NCBI GenBank assembly: GCA_026260175.1
Contig: JAKCWW010000126.1
Coordinates: 78,338 to 105,837 of the forward strand
Reading direction: 5' to 3'
Length of the DNA stretch: 27,500 nt
Origin: Reticulitermes lucifugus
Taxonomy: Eukaryota > Arthropoda > Insecta > Blattodea > Rhinotermitidae
Of the stretch, positions 1 to 11,290 are shown in pieces. Each line of letters begins with the position of its first letter. The first letter of the stretch is position 1. Below the pieces are notes generated by a model. The model was given only the letters and a program-made list of their open reading frames with translations, searched no databases and was not told the DNA's origin. The position numbers were made by a program, and so were the translations under genes.

Positions 1-230
1 TGGTACTGCGGCCTGTTATACCAAATGTAACTTTGAGGTGAGACTTGAGTCCCGTGGTACTGCGGCCTGTTATACCAAATGTAACTTTGAGGTGAGACTT
101 GAGTCCCGTGGTACTGCGGCCTGTTATACCAAATGTAACTTTGAGGTGAGACTTGAGTCCCGTGGTACTGCGGCCTGTTATACCAAATGTAACTTTGAGG
201 TGAGACTTGAGTCCCTTGGTACTGGGGCCT
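1..230. repeat. 54 bp tandem minisatellite, about 4.2 copies
   Basis: A 54 bp unit starting tggtactgcggcctgttata begins at 1, 55, 109 and 163. The four full copies look identical by eye. A fifth start at 217 (tggtactggggcct) quickly loses similarity near 230, so the array ends there. The left end runs off the window and its true length is unknown. Because 54 is a multiple of 3, the one forward frame without a stop in the unit stays open through every copy, giving an 18-residue peptide repeat beginning RLESRGTAACY. That frame continues to a stop at 461-463. The near-perfect copy identity suggests recent expansion or homogenisation. Seen directly: the periodicity and identity. Inferred: that it is a non-coding minisatellite rather than a coding repeat. 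Confidence 0.95.
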
Positions 231-514
231 CAAAAGGGAATATTGTCGAGCCCCTGGCCTCACGGTCATGCGGTATTGCTGGAATGACAATTAGCAGAGG
301 AAATCCAAAGATTTCAGATGAAAATCTGCCCCAAGGCCACTATGCCCACAATAAATGCGACATGGAGTTCCCTCATAGCGAATCCAGACTCCGCGGTCAG
401 AAAGCTGCGATTAGCTGCTTGAGGTATGCAACGGCCGAGATGTGTCAGTGTATAGAGTTATGAATAACATTTTAACTGAATCTGAGTATCGTTAGACACT
501 ACCCTACAATAGCA
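231..514. other. Flank of the minisatellite, unassigned
   Basis: This is unique-looking sequence with moderate GC. It carries the 3' end of the open frame that passes through the minisatellite, closing at 461-463. The predicted residues after the repeat show no recognised domain, signal peptide or membrane segment, and no splice-site context singles it out as an exon. It may be the remainder of the element that hosts the tandem array. Confidence 0.4.
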
Positions 515-775
515 GAGTCGGGACTGCTCGGTCTATATAAGGACTAGGCTACGGGCTGTCAACCGAGAAATCGTGGTTCGATTGCTCGCAGGGGCAAGAT
601 ATTTCTCTCTTCTGCAAATTTTACAGACCAGCTTCGAGGCCTATCGAGCCTCCTATTTACTGTTAAGCTGAACACTCACCCCCACCTATTGTCAAGTTTA
701 AAAATGAGTGGAGCCACATCTTCACTCCGTCACATGCCTTCCGTGGCGTGTACAGGGACGTTTGTTTAAATACCA
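515..775 (+). mobile_element. Degenerate tRNA-derived SINE (family A, copy 1)
   Basis: A tRNA-like head carries the block GGACTAGGCTACGGG and a Pol III B-box-like ggttcgattgc at 575-585, followed by an AT-rich linker. The tail (about 700-770) has aatgagtgg and then gtggcgtgtacagggacg. The same tail order appears, inverted, at 21790-21905, where a second tRNA-like head sits at the other end, which is the reason for calling a shared SINE family. The A box is worn. No clear target duplication is visible. It is likely an old, inactive copy. Confidence 0.6.
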
Positions 776-920
776 TAGCACTGTCCGGGGTATATCGTAT
801 ATCGTAGCGACTAGGCTGCGTCTGGACGACCGAGGTTTGATTCCTGGCCCTCGCAGGGGTAATTTTCCTTCATCGCGTTCTGACCGATTCTGGGCCCGCT
901 GAAACTGCCATTTAGTAGGG
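776..920 (+). mobile_element. tRNA-like SINE head (family A, copy 2)
   Basis: The sequence contains gcgactaggctgcg, close to cactaggctacgg at 6828-6840, then a B-box-like ggtttgattcc at 834-844, then gcaggggtaa, matching the gcaggggcaa that follows the B box of copy 1. It directly follows the tail of copy 1, so the two may be tandem or nested insertions. It breaks off at about 920 where a hAT-like terminus appears to begin. Confidence 0.5.
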
Positions 921-1365
921 CGGTGTTTTTCTGTCTCTCTCTTTATTCTTTGTGCCGCGGACCCCTTACACATTTTTACTAATTCTGCGGACTCCCTCCC
1001 CAGAATTATCTCAACTAACTGATCCACAAGACACAACTAAAAGTAACGTTTCAATTTCGAATAGTTACAAAGAAGAACCACAGTATGTCAAAGCTTTATA
1101 AAGTCGATGTAAAAATATAGTTTCCTAGAAGCAAAGGCAATACAGCGAGGATTAGGAAAAACCTAAAGGGAAAAGTTGTATACTCTGCTGAGAAGAATCT
1201 GCACTGTGTTATACCATTGTAATCATATTTCATCATATATTTAATAATGTTCAATAGAATATTGTTTACTTCTAACTTATGATAGGAAAACGAAAATAAT
1301 TTCTTGGGTTCCTGGCCAGGCCTCACGGACCCCTACGGATCCGAAGACCACACTTTAAAAAACTG
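921..1365. mobile_element. Probable hAT-type MITE, about 445 bp
   Basis: The left part contains gccgcggaccccttacac and a second gcggactccc. The right end at 1323-1365 reads, on the minus strand, cagttttttaaagtgtgg and then ggatccgtaggggtccgtga. That resembles the common hAT terminal pattern of CAGTGNTT-like ends followed by GTCCGCGGACCCC. The left terminus cggtgtttttc matches the inverted right terminus at 8 of 11 positions. The flanking octamers tagtaggg and caataagg agree at 5 of 8, as expected for a decayed hAT target duplication. The interior is AT-rich with no transposase. The right-end resemblance is the strongest evidence and the left boundary is uncertain. Confidence 0.45.
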
Positions 1366-3840
1366 CAATAAGGCAGAGGCGTTCTTTTGCCTCTGGTAAA
1401 GCAGCTCGGACAAGAGGCACATCAAGCATCCCCCCCTAGTGGCGAAATTAGGAATAAATGTTATTAAACTCGTCACTTCCGCTCTCCCTTCGTTTTAAAT
1501 TATTAATTTAATTATGTACATAAACTGACAGAATCATATATAATTAAGTGGTTAGTGACTGGTAGTTAAATAATTAGGCCTACTTGTAGCTCACTAATCA
1601 TGCTCGTGCCAAGTACAAACTTACCACTTTGCAAAGTATTTTTCACGTTAGGGACAACGGAGTTAATCAGGAGAATGATATGGGAGGTAATGTTGTTTGG
1701 TAATGAAAGAGTCTCGGACACTGTCTGGCTGATATGGAATGGTGAGACGAAGAATATATACAGAATTTTGAGGGAAACCTCTTGAAAACCTTCACTTCAA
1801 AGACCCAGAAGAAAATATTAGAATAACACAACTGATGTAAGGAAATAGGTTTTCATAATGGAACTTGGGTGGAAGTATCTTAGGATCGTGTCCAGTGACC
1901 ATCTTCGGTAGGCCTCTTGATGGTGTTCATACCGCGTACCTTCTTGTCTGCTACGAGAATGTTAGTTCGCTGGCAGACGGATAACGACGAAAATGGACTC
2001 AACTCGCTGTTGTTTTAATTGAACCTTACAAAGGGAGACGTCATAACCTTTCATAAATTGGTGTTCACTTTTATTGCCAGAGTGCTTACCACTTTCTTCC
2101 TAAAGCCCACTAATTTACAACCCACCAGTTGAATATTTCAATATAAAATAAACAAACAAGAAAATTGCATCAGAGCCACCATATGGTACTTTTCACTTTC
2201 TGTTCTCCAATCATCTGTAAATCTATAGGCTACTTGTTTACTACGCTTTAAAATTTAGTGCCATCAACAATAGAACAACTTTGAAAAAATAATAAAATAA
2301 TCCTACGCATATGAAACCTTACCTATAAGACGTCTGTTCTTTTAATGTGGAAGATCTGCCGGAAGGTGAAGAACAACAAGCTGGCTGTTTACTTTGGCGT
2401 AGTCATCACGAACATCTTATTTATGCAAATACGGAGGTAGTATTTTTAAACAGGTTCCTGTCAGTCATGCAGTGACACACCACACATTTCATCAATACGT
2501 GCACAGACACGCCTTCTTGCAGCCTACAAATCTCATCACCTGCACACCACCTCTTTCTGTATTCATACTTTTTTTGTCCGAAGCAAACAAAATGAACGCA
2601 TACGGGAGACGTATTTTCTATCAGTGTGAATGTTTCATCTTCGAAATTATTTTGAGCATTTGAAATAAAATTTCCTATGAGGTTTATATCAGAAGATGTC
2701 GGGTGTGAAACTTTGCTCCATGTCAGTGAAATGTAACACGCACAGTAGCCAAATAGAACTTAATAAAACTTAAAGAACCATTGCTTATCTATAAAAATGA
2801 GTAGGAAATAGCAGGGGATATAGATTTCATTAACACGTATATTAAGGAATTAGCAAAGGAAAATAATTCCTGCTTACAAGCAAAGCGACTTTTTCTGCTA
2901 CGATATATTTTTGTGTGTGCAGTAAATGAGCATCAAGACTGCCGTCATAATCAAAACGACGGAAATCGAATTTGTGTAACATACAATCTCGTATGTAAAC
3001 TCGGAGTTCGCCTTATACTCTTTTTTCTGAGGGAAAATTTAGGTTCTGACCTTTCCTGGCATATCTTGAACCCACTGGGGCCTTCTTAAATGTTACTGTG
3101 AGACGCATGCCTTAATTCTCTCTCACTCTGTTGTCATATAAATCTTGCATTATCTCGATGTGAACTTCCAATATTGAAATAATACTAGTAACAGTCTGTG
3201 AAATTTAAATCTTTAATCGAAATGTATTTTTTACAGGCACATGGAAAATTTAGGACGAGTAATTTTTTCCATTAATTGTTCCTACCTATACAGAAGTCAT
3301 TAAAAAGAATTATGTATAATAATTGCAGAGCTCAGTAATCAATCTCTGGACATAATTTCCACTAATTAAAATTATCAGGTATAATTTCACACATTCGCAC
3401 AAGTCTCTAATTTGTAAGATATAAATGGGTTTAATATAAATTTGCAAGTTGCATATATCTCCTTATCAAATTTTGTTGGTTCATTAGTTATCGTCACTAA
3501 ACGGGAAGAGTTTACGAGGCTGGCATATTATTTAACAATCTAGAAAAGATTACCTTAAAAAAGAGTTTAATATTTTTCAAGGATGTCTTGCACATACACT
3601 ATCATGATCCTACAAAAAGTGACTCATGCTTCACATCGACTGCCACATTTGTGTCATCAGTGATGCCCAATTAAAAAGCGTAATAATAAGTGCCTATCTT
3701 CCGATGGAAAGATGAAAACATAAACCTCCCTGAATATCCGTCAAATCATTGAACACTAATTATGGCCAGATACGTGTACTGGATAAGACGATGCATGACC
3801 GGTATGTAGTATAGAAAGCTGGCTTCAAAATGGGATTTGA
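1366..3840. other. AT-rich intronic or intergenic DNA, nothing recognised
   Basis: There are short stop-limited frames only and no domain can be recognised. Scattered short motifs around an inverted gaagatgg core (for example 1898-1907) recall repeat family B but are too short to call. No RNA gene or clear terminal inverted repeat was seen. Confidence 0.6.
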
Positions 3841-4064
3841 TATCGTGTAGCTTAGTAGTTGACTGCGAAAGTTTCGGCGTAAATTGTTGCTTCCATCTTC
3901 AGGATAAATTTCAGATTTTCCTTAAAGTAGATTGCTTTTAAGTGCAGAAGGCAAAACTGGCGGCGTACAAATTCCTTGGTCATCCGAAGGCGCTGTTTAA
4001 ATGGGAGACTTTACATAGCTTGAAGATGGTCATTAATTGTCAACAGGGAAGGATGACCTGAAAA
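3841..4064. repeat. Possible diverged family-B-like repeat fragment
   Basis: The segment has gaaagtttcggcg followed by cttccatcttcagg, and an opposed cttgaagatgg near 4019-4029. These give a loose inverted arrangement about the core seen in the better copies at 12035-12160 and 15175-15345. The rest cannot be aligned by eye, so this is a tentative remnant. Confidence 0.2.
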
Positions 4065-6790
4065 TAAGCAATCGTGGTCCATTTATTATAATATAACAGC
4101 ATTTCTTTCGAGTATATGGGGAAGACAATGAAAATTTCAGTGAAAATCGGCGATTTTCTTGATAAAATTTGAATGGTTTCTAATTATGGAATTTATACGA
4201 ATGGTATATGGATGCTGCACTTTTGGAATTAAATTTCATCTTATTCATGCTTGAAATTTATGTTACGCGGATCGGTATGTCCTTCAGATTAGAATCATAT
4301 AACATATGTAATAAATCTGGCAAGCAAGAAACGTTGAAATTTCTTAGAATCCCGAGTCCGTGGCAGTTCATATTTAGAAACCAGGCATGGCTAAGTAGAA
4401 ATTAAAATGTTTTGACCCTACCATATTTGGAACTGCAGTCACTGGCAGCAAATATTTACATACCTAAGTTGGCCTGTATTGGCTTCCAGGATTCGTTTTC
4501 CTGTAACTCAGTTCTAAAGGATTCTGACGAAGGTGTGTTAAGGTGACTTGGTTTGGGAATTTGAACATCATCGAGTATTCAGAACAGATAATAAGGTTTC
4601 AGAAACTGAATGCGTTTCTGTCAGGTGGAAAGGTGGGAAGGCAGCTAGTTGTTTAGTTACTCCCTACAGAATAGCTACTGTCACACTCCAAGGTCCAAAT
4701 GTGGACAATAGATCGTCTTATCCGAAGAAATAGACTAGGTACCTTCCCACACTTTCATTTGAGGGAGGAAACAGATCGAGCTTTTGAAACGTTGTTTGTT
4801 TTTCTGGAAAAACAGGAAATGGACAGAGATAAAAAAACAGGTAATTTGTTCGTATATTTACATAATAGTGTTGTCGCAACTGTACATTTTAAATGACGTC
4901 GAATGTGAAGAAGCCTATGAACCATAAATTTGGAATTAATTTTAATAAAGTCATCGTAGCCTGTTCAAAAGTAATAGTCTTACATCTTTCTTGAGGAAAT
5001 GAAGGAAACCTCAGTGAGGATATTTAGCCCCTTGGTAAAGAAGGAGACCCATAACCTACTCGAATACGAAGCAAGCGTGCTTCCCACTCCACCGTGACAT
5101 TCAGTCACAAATTCCTTCTTCACCCCGAACCAGATTACTTGATTTTTTTTTTTGCTCGAATATTAGTGGCTACTGTGGTAGATCGTTTACTGATGGACCG
5201 TTAATCGTAAGAGAATGAGCGTCGTGTGTCGTCACTGACAGCACAGAAAAAGAAATGTTCTGCAGCAGCGTGTAGCCGTGGTCTGTGTGTGTGTGTGGTG
5301 GTAATCTCAGTGACATTTAAACACATTTCAGGAGATGGTATTCAAGCCAGGCATTATTTAATATAACACCGCGAAAACTCTGCCTTAATACTGTTAGGGA
5401 ACTTAGATGCCAGACTACAGGAGAGAGAATCGTGGAACTTCAAGGGCATACTTCAAACACAAGTCAATCCTTTCAGTCTGTCTATTGGTAGCACTTTTTT
5501 CACTGAAGGATGCTATATTATGCGAAGTCTTGAGCATAACTGCATTTTAAGGCATGTACCGTACAATATATTATTATTCAAACGGAAGCTCATTAGATGA
5601 GTCCTGGACGCGCATACAAGAGTGATGTTATCGTAACTAACGCACCGTGTTGAAGTGTTAAACATTAACTGTCCTAACACAAAGAGTTAACTGTATGCGT
5701 CGAGTCTTTCATGAGAAACCGACAGTAGTTGAACTCTTCAAGAAATGTCCCGCAATTTATGCAACCCTGTCTATTATTACCGTGTTTAAGAGAACCCTCG
5801 ACAGCACCGTATCGTGAGTGAGATGAATCCACGTCACGCCCTCATCCAATAATTCGTCAAAATCCAGTTTAATAGAACGCACGCCTAAATTCCTCAAGTC
5901 CCCCCTCCCATTTCTTCATATTTCCCGACAAATTCCTTGTATGCATTTCCCATAATTTCCTTATATGCTTGCTACACGTTCCATCCATCTCATCCGTCTT
6001 GATTTGATCAAAGTAATAATGTTTGTGGAGAGTACAATTTATAAAGAGCAATGAAACTAAGAACTGAGTAACCTGCTGTGTATTTACAGTGTAGATTTGG
6101 TTTCAATGTAGTGCAGATGAATGGGACAGAACGAAAGGGACAGAGGCACAGAAAAGTCAAGCCTGTACTCGTATATAAGGCAGAAATTGTATAGAGAAGA
6201 TGAAAAGATGTGAGGCCCCTGCAACAAATTACTCGCCGTGACTTTTAAATTAAAACTATACGTGACGCTTACTGTTGGAAGGAGTCTGAAGGCTGTTGTA
6301 CACACCAGATTTAAATGAGTTACAAAAGGTTCCACTTTGTCACTGTAGACCTCATTGACAAGTTGAGCTAGGACATTTTCATTTATGTAAAATATGTTGT
6401 GAATAGATGATTGACTGTAGCAAGTATATGTTTTGTCTTCGTTGACACTTCTACGGGGTTTTAAGTGAACTTTATGAGGTACAAGTAGGTGATTATCGCT
6501 TGCTACTTAACGAGGACTTGTTAGTCCACAACGGACTGTGGGCTGAAGAGGATACGGAATCCGACTGAACGTTTGTTTTGAGGAGGTGTCTGATGTCAGG
6601 GAGTTGATTAATTGCAATGGCTTCATACCTAGACGAAATGTGGATGGCCCAATCTCAACATTCTACTTACTGATCCGTCTATCCACGCCCCCTATGCGCT
6701 TGGACACAGAAATAGCTTTATTATTACCATAACCACAGAAATTACTGCAGTGCATTTTGTGCGTACGAAATGACAAATGAATGTTTTGCA
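4065..6790. other. Unassigned AT-rich DNA with small simple repeats
   Basis: No gene, RNA or complete element is seen. There is a poly-T run at about 5143-5153 and a (TG)n run at about 5284-5297. At 5812-5850 a short block, gatgaatccacgtcacgccc, resembles the 5' part of repeat family C as seen near 26480, but it does not continue. Confidence 0.55.
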
Positions 6791-6794
6791 GATG

Positions 6795-6840
6795 TAGCAC
6801 CGTCAGGGATAGCTCAATAGGCGTAGTCACTAGGCTACGG
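6795..6840 (+). mobile_element. SINE head fragment (family A) with A-box-like site
   Basis: The segment agggatagctcaatagg (tagctcaatagg is A-box-like) is followed by cactaggctacgg, matching the heads at 515 and 776. It stops abruptly at 6840 without a B box. The next bases look like a hAT-type terminus, which suggests that an insertion split the SINE head. Confidence 0.5.
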
Positions 6841-6930
6841 CAATGTTTTTGGTCTTTCTGGCATTGCGGACCCCTTGAAACTCTCACCAATTCTGCGGAC
6901 CGTCCCTAAAGTATTCTCAACCCGCCGACT
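6841..6930. mobile_element. hAT-like terminal fragment
   Basis: It begins caatgtttttggtctttc and continues gcattgcggaccccttgaaa then ttctgcggaccgtccc, paralleling the left part of the element at 921-1365 (ccgcggacccctt, then ttctgcggactccc). It is therefore the same or a related MITE family. No matching right end was found downstream, so the copy is truncated or too diverged to trace. Confidence 0.45.
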
Positions 6931-8555
6931 CCAAAGGATTAAGTCTTGATAGAAAACATATAAGTATTATGAAGAAATGATTAATTATGGGGGCATAAAC
7001 ATTCGACAGACCCGCCGTATTACTTATCTAGCTACTTGGTAGTAAGTTATGCTGAGAATCCAGTGGCCGGAAATCCCTGAAAACAAATGTTTTATTACCG
7101 TCTTTCGCTACTTGCAGTCTTCCTTCACAAATGTCCTTATTCATTGCCTGCAACAATTTATTTTCCTAGCAAGTGTGAAATAGTGCTTCATTGCAGAACT
7201 AAAGAGACATGAAGTAGATGTTGATAGCGCGCTTGAAGCATTCCCCTGACGTACGTTTTCCACGATCTCTACTATTTGTATAGACTTCACGGCGCAGGTG
7301 TTTCTCACAGAGATAATCTGCTTCGTGTGTAGAATTATGTCTAACATATAGCTGTGTACACACCTGTAAGTTAATATATAAGGAGACTTCGGTCCTACAC
7401 ACGTTCCACAGCCGAGCGTCTGTAAATTGGCATGTCTCTGGATTTAATTTGTCTTCAAGCGACATTAAATTAATTGGGAACCAATTCTCACTAGCAATAT
7501 ACAGTTTACTTCGATTTTTACAGCTTTAACATAGTGTTTATGTATCTGAATCTTCTTCTGTTCTATAAATTGGCTTGCACCGCAGGGCAACTCTGTCTTA
7601 CAAACACTTGCAGCACGAAACAAACAACTCTGGTTTTTAAAACTACGCTTCATGGATACACATTTATCTGTGGGTAGATGGTGGATTACGCAGTTGACAT
7701 TTATAGGCGTAATACAGTGAAAGCGAAGTACCTGTTTTAAGCTACTCTTTAGTCCTTGAGGTTTCATTTAATGCCACTTCCTGGCATTAATATGCCTCGT
7801 GGAAGAGACTGACAGGAGTTCGCGAAAACTGAAACTCATCGAGAGCAATTTGCGTGGGTGAATATGTCTTTGAAAGAGAGATTCCTAACTCTTCGCCCAC
7901 TACCATGTTAGCAGTCAATACGTACATTTTGGCATTATGCAGCACTGTGAAACACAGAGCAATATGTTATGTTACCGTGGAATAATCTATTTCCGCTAAC
8001 ATACGTATGAGTCGCACAATCATTTTCAGTCACCGATAAATGATTTATTCTTTCAAGACTCTAAACAAAATGAAGGAGTTTTACGTGGCAAGGTGCTGTG
8101 ACATGACATGAAAACCATTTTGTTAAATTATGTGGCAGTGGCTAATTGATTACACAACAATAATGTTAACATTGCCTGTCGTCAGAGCTATACGTAATGT
8201 ATGCGACGTTTAGGAAGTTGTTTCTTTTTCAGTCATTAGGTGCCATATTTTAATTTAGTTTTAATTTCGAAATTAATGACATCGATCGAAATCGAAACTT
8301 GACTGCCTGCTAACCACTACGTTACCAGTTAGTATAATATCTTTGAACAACATGAAGACACGAGGGGCGTGAAGTCTCTAAAAGGCAGGCAGTGACATGG
8401 CCATCACTACTACAGGACACGCTTTTAAAACGAAATGCAGCAGCTCTATCCGGACAAATTAATACGACGTGTCGTCGAAAGCTGAGTCCATTCTGTTTGC
8501 AGTGTCGATAAAGTAACAGAGCACATTTCCTCTATGTCCCTTAGTTCTGTCAACA
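6931..8555. other. Unassigned AT-rich DNA
   Basis: Overlapping short minus-strand open frames at 7141-7767 show no recognisable domain, no consistent coding pattern and no splice context. I treat them as chance frames. Nothing else is supported. Confidence 0.55.
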
Positions 8556-8559
8556 CCGA

Positions 8560-8730
8560 ATACTGCCATGGAGTGAGCAGTAATCTTGCTTGGCGTTCGA
8601 AAGGTCCCTGGTTCAAATCTCGGCCTGGAGGCGTGCTGTATTTATTGAAGTTTGTCATCGATTTACTCAGACCTTCCAGGCAGATGCAGGGATAGTGCCT
8701 CGAATGAGGCTACGACAACTTTCTTCCCAC
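8560..8730 (+). mobile_element. tRNA-like SINE head, degenerate
   Basis: A B-box-like ggttcaaatct lies at 8610-8620, about 45 bases after a weak A-box-like stretch around ccatggagtgagcag. It is followed by a SINE-like body with no clear A tail. It is not a functional tRNA gene, since the acceptor ends do not pair convincingly. It may belong to a different SINE family from the copies at 515 and 13835. Confidence 0.35.
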
Positions 8731-10185
8731 ATCGTTTCAATTTTTACTAAATACCCTATCATTGATTCTGCACTCTGAGCTGCTGGCCTTGTTAAATAAT
8801 CGACAAATGATTAAGGAAATAACCGAGTCATTTTGTTCCGAATGGCAAACAAGCTAATGCAAATTAATAAGACAAAAATTAGTGTTTAATAAATAAATAA
8901 ATATTTGTACACATACTAAAAAAACTAACACAGGATCTCGCAAAATGACCGATCTAGCTGGCTGTAGTTGCATGGCTCTGCGGGCCACGGTTTTTGAACC
9001 GCAGTAAGCTGAACCCACCCGTTCTGCGGAGCGGTCAGGCAGGATTCCTGCACGCAGCCACCAGCTTCCTAACGCGCGCGACACACTCCAGCATCTTGGG
9101 TAGCCGATGTAAAACACATAGCACTGTGCTCTGCAATAGAGCGGCGTATGACAGTGACAACATGCGTAGTTCTGGGTTTCTGACACAAATGTCGCCAGTA
9201 GGGAATGGGTGTAGTCAGGAGATACAACTGAAATATATTGCAGGACGTATGACAGAGTCCTACCAACAGGTGTATAATGTATTCGAATATATACAAAGCT
9301 TTCTTCCATTGTTTTCTTAAGTGTATAGAGACAAGACTTGTACTAGGCCATAGACGCTGCAGTTTACACCCTTCCAAAAATCGGTCTCATAACCTGTCTA
9401 CGACAAAAGAAAGCAATACGTTCTTCTGTATGTAGACTTCATCATGAAAGCATAACATAAGGAAAATGAGTATTAATTTTTCCGCATTTTGGAGGTCAGT
9501 ATTAAACGTACGCGTGGTCAGTCTAACTCTCACGTCACATTACTTCCAAGAAAAGCCCACGGGACGCTTGAAATGCAAAATCTCACCCCTGCTGAAAACC
9601 AAAATTTAGTTGTGAAGCCCATAGCCAGTCACCATGCTGAAGTACATGGAATATTCAGGTAAATACTTTGTGAGACGAACAAGAACGTGATTAAATATGA
9701 TACAAAGGAAGTCGTATTACAGCCTGTGTGTTGAAAAGGAGTATCTGTGCAATAGGCGATCTCATTTATGACTGACTGACTGACTAACTAACTAACTCCA
9801 AGGAACTGAGCACTTCTTGAAAAGTTAAGAGTCGATCAGCAGCAAGAAACACCTCAACTTTTATAAAACCCTACGGTTTGCTACAAAGATCATAACAGCC
9901 TGCGATGATGATGATGGGTGACGACGACAATGACTTAATTTTAAATAAAATTAATATTTATCCAGAATTAATGACTTGCGAGAGTATTTTACATAGAGTT
10001 GATACTGCATATCAGAAATCCACTGGTTTAAAAAAAATCTAGGAGCCACCTCAAAATTCTAGGCGCCACAGGGACGATAAAAAGCAAGTTCCATACTGTG
10101 GGTCCATAAATATTACGATGTTGCTGAATATTCACGTACTGTTGGACGTTGCGCGAGTCGGCTGGTAGACAGATACCGACACTTA
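8731..10185. other. Unassigned DNA with a GC-richer patch and simple repeats
   Basis: The patch at about 8940-9200 is GC-richer than its surroundings and carries overlapping frames on both strands, the longest 151 codons on the minus strand at 8854-9309. The predicted residues show no family I recognise. It could be an old repeat or a decayed gene. Simple repeats: (AATA)n at about 8887-8902, (TGAC)n grading into (TAAC)n at 9769-9797, and GATGATGATGATG at 9904-9916. Confidence 0.45.
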
Positions 10186-10189
10186 AAAG

Positions 10190-10300
10190 GAACGTAATGT
10201 CCTCATCTTCAGGATCTTGCAGGTCTTCGAAACGTTGGTAAGTCTTTACCAGTCAATACGACGTAACATCCCAGAAGAATTTAATCTTGTATGTTTTAAT
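10190..10300 (+). repeat. Dispersed repeat family B, copy 1
   Basis: It contains catcttcaggatcttgcagg, then tcgaaacgttgg, then acgacgtaacatcccagaag and atttaatctt. The last block is shared with the copies near 12120, 15280 and 19530, each of which has a (g)taacat-c-agaag core. The order of blocks is the same as in other copies. No coding capacity. The boundaries are approximate. Confidence 0.55.
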
Positions 10301-11037
10301 ATACAATCCTCTAGATAGCTTGCGGGAAGACAATTCTGAAGCGATTGGTAACCAGCATTCCCCGAATTTGCATGTACACGGCACATAAGTACGCATAATA
10401 ATATATATCGGTGATAATGTGCCTCTAAAATGTAAGGCATGTCACTTTTATTGGACCAATGTCGGCATGCTCCGGTGCTGACCTTCTAGTTTTTGGAAAT
10501 CCAGATCTGATAATCTCTTAAGGACCTTCACGCTTTTATTTCTATCGAAACGAAGAAGAGAGTCAGCAAGTGGAACATCCTTCATGGTCTAAGTCGTTGA
10601 CACAAATAAAATTAGTACTCTGAACATTTCAACAGTCTCCTAGCATCTTTTGTCAGTTTGAAGCTCCGTGTGTATAGATGGAAGCACCACGGGAATTGAA
10701 GTAACAGGTCATTTCCAGGAATGACTGCCAGAGACAGCCAAGATTCTTTTGGGACAGTCGCCAGGTACACTGCCCTGATGCCAATAATGCTGATATACAA
10801 TCAAAACCGTTGATTAGGCGTCGGACTGTGAACATGGTATTTGAGTCTTGTCATTGTCTAAGTAAAAGACACTGGGCGTTGAAGTAAAGCTTCTTTACAA
10901 AAGCAGTCCGACTAACTTAAAGCTTGGAAAATAGGCCTACATAACAGAACTCTATTATGAATGTATAAATGTGGTTTAGTAAGACGCTGCGGGCTTTTAT
11001 ATGTTATTACGTATGTCATACTCTTATAATTTATTCA
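10301..11037. other. Unassigned AT-rich DNA
   Basis: Only chance-length frames are present, on both strands. No RNA gene, repeat pair or conserved domain was recognised. Confidence 0.55.
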
Positions 11038-11290
11038 ATTTTTAGGCGCTTCGCAAAATTACAAAAAGCGATTATCAGCTTTTACATGTCTGTTGTCCGT
11101 CCGTCCGTCCGTCCGCATGGAACAACTCGGCTCCCACTGGAAGGATTTTGATGAAATGTTGTATTTGAGTATTTTTCGAAAATCTGTCGTGAAAATTCAA
11201 GTTTAATTAAAATCTGAGAAGAATAACGGGAACTTTACATGAAGACATATGTACATTTATGATATATCTCGCTTAATTCTTCTTAGAGTA
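11038..11290 (+). repeat. Dispersed repeat family C, copy 1, with (GTCC)n
   Basis: It starts ttaggcgcttcgca and runs into a pure (GTCC)5 tract at 11095-11115. It continues aacaactcggctcccactgg, aaggattttgatgaaatg and, about 90 bases on, ctttacatgaagacatatg. The same blocks occur in the same order at 17618-17800: taggcggtttcgca, tgtccatccatatgtcc, cggctctcactgaatgg, and gcttacatgaagacctga. The order and spacing make shared ancestry clear although identity is modest. The class of the element is unknown. No transposase or terminal repeat is visible. Confidence 0.7.

Noticed and set aside
1..216. CRISPR array
   Set aside because: The 54 bp units abut directly with no unique spacers; it is a tandem repeat in eukaryotic DNA.
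7141..7767. Three consecutive minus-strand frames that might be exons of one gene
   Set aside because: Two of them overlap in different frames, residue composition is unremarkable, and no domain or convincing splice pair is visible.
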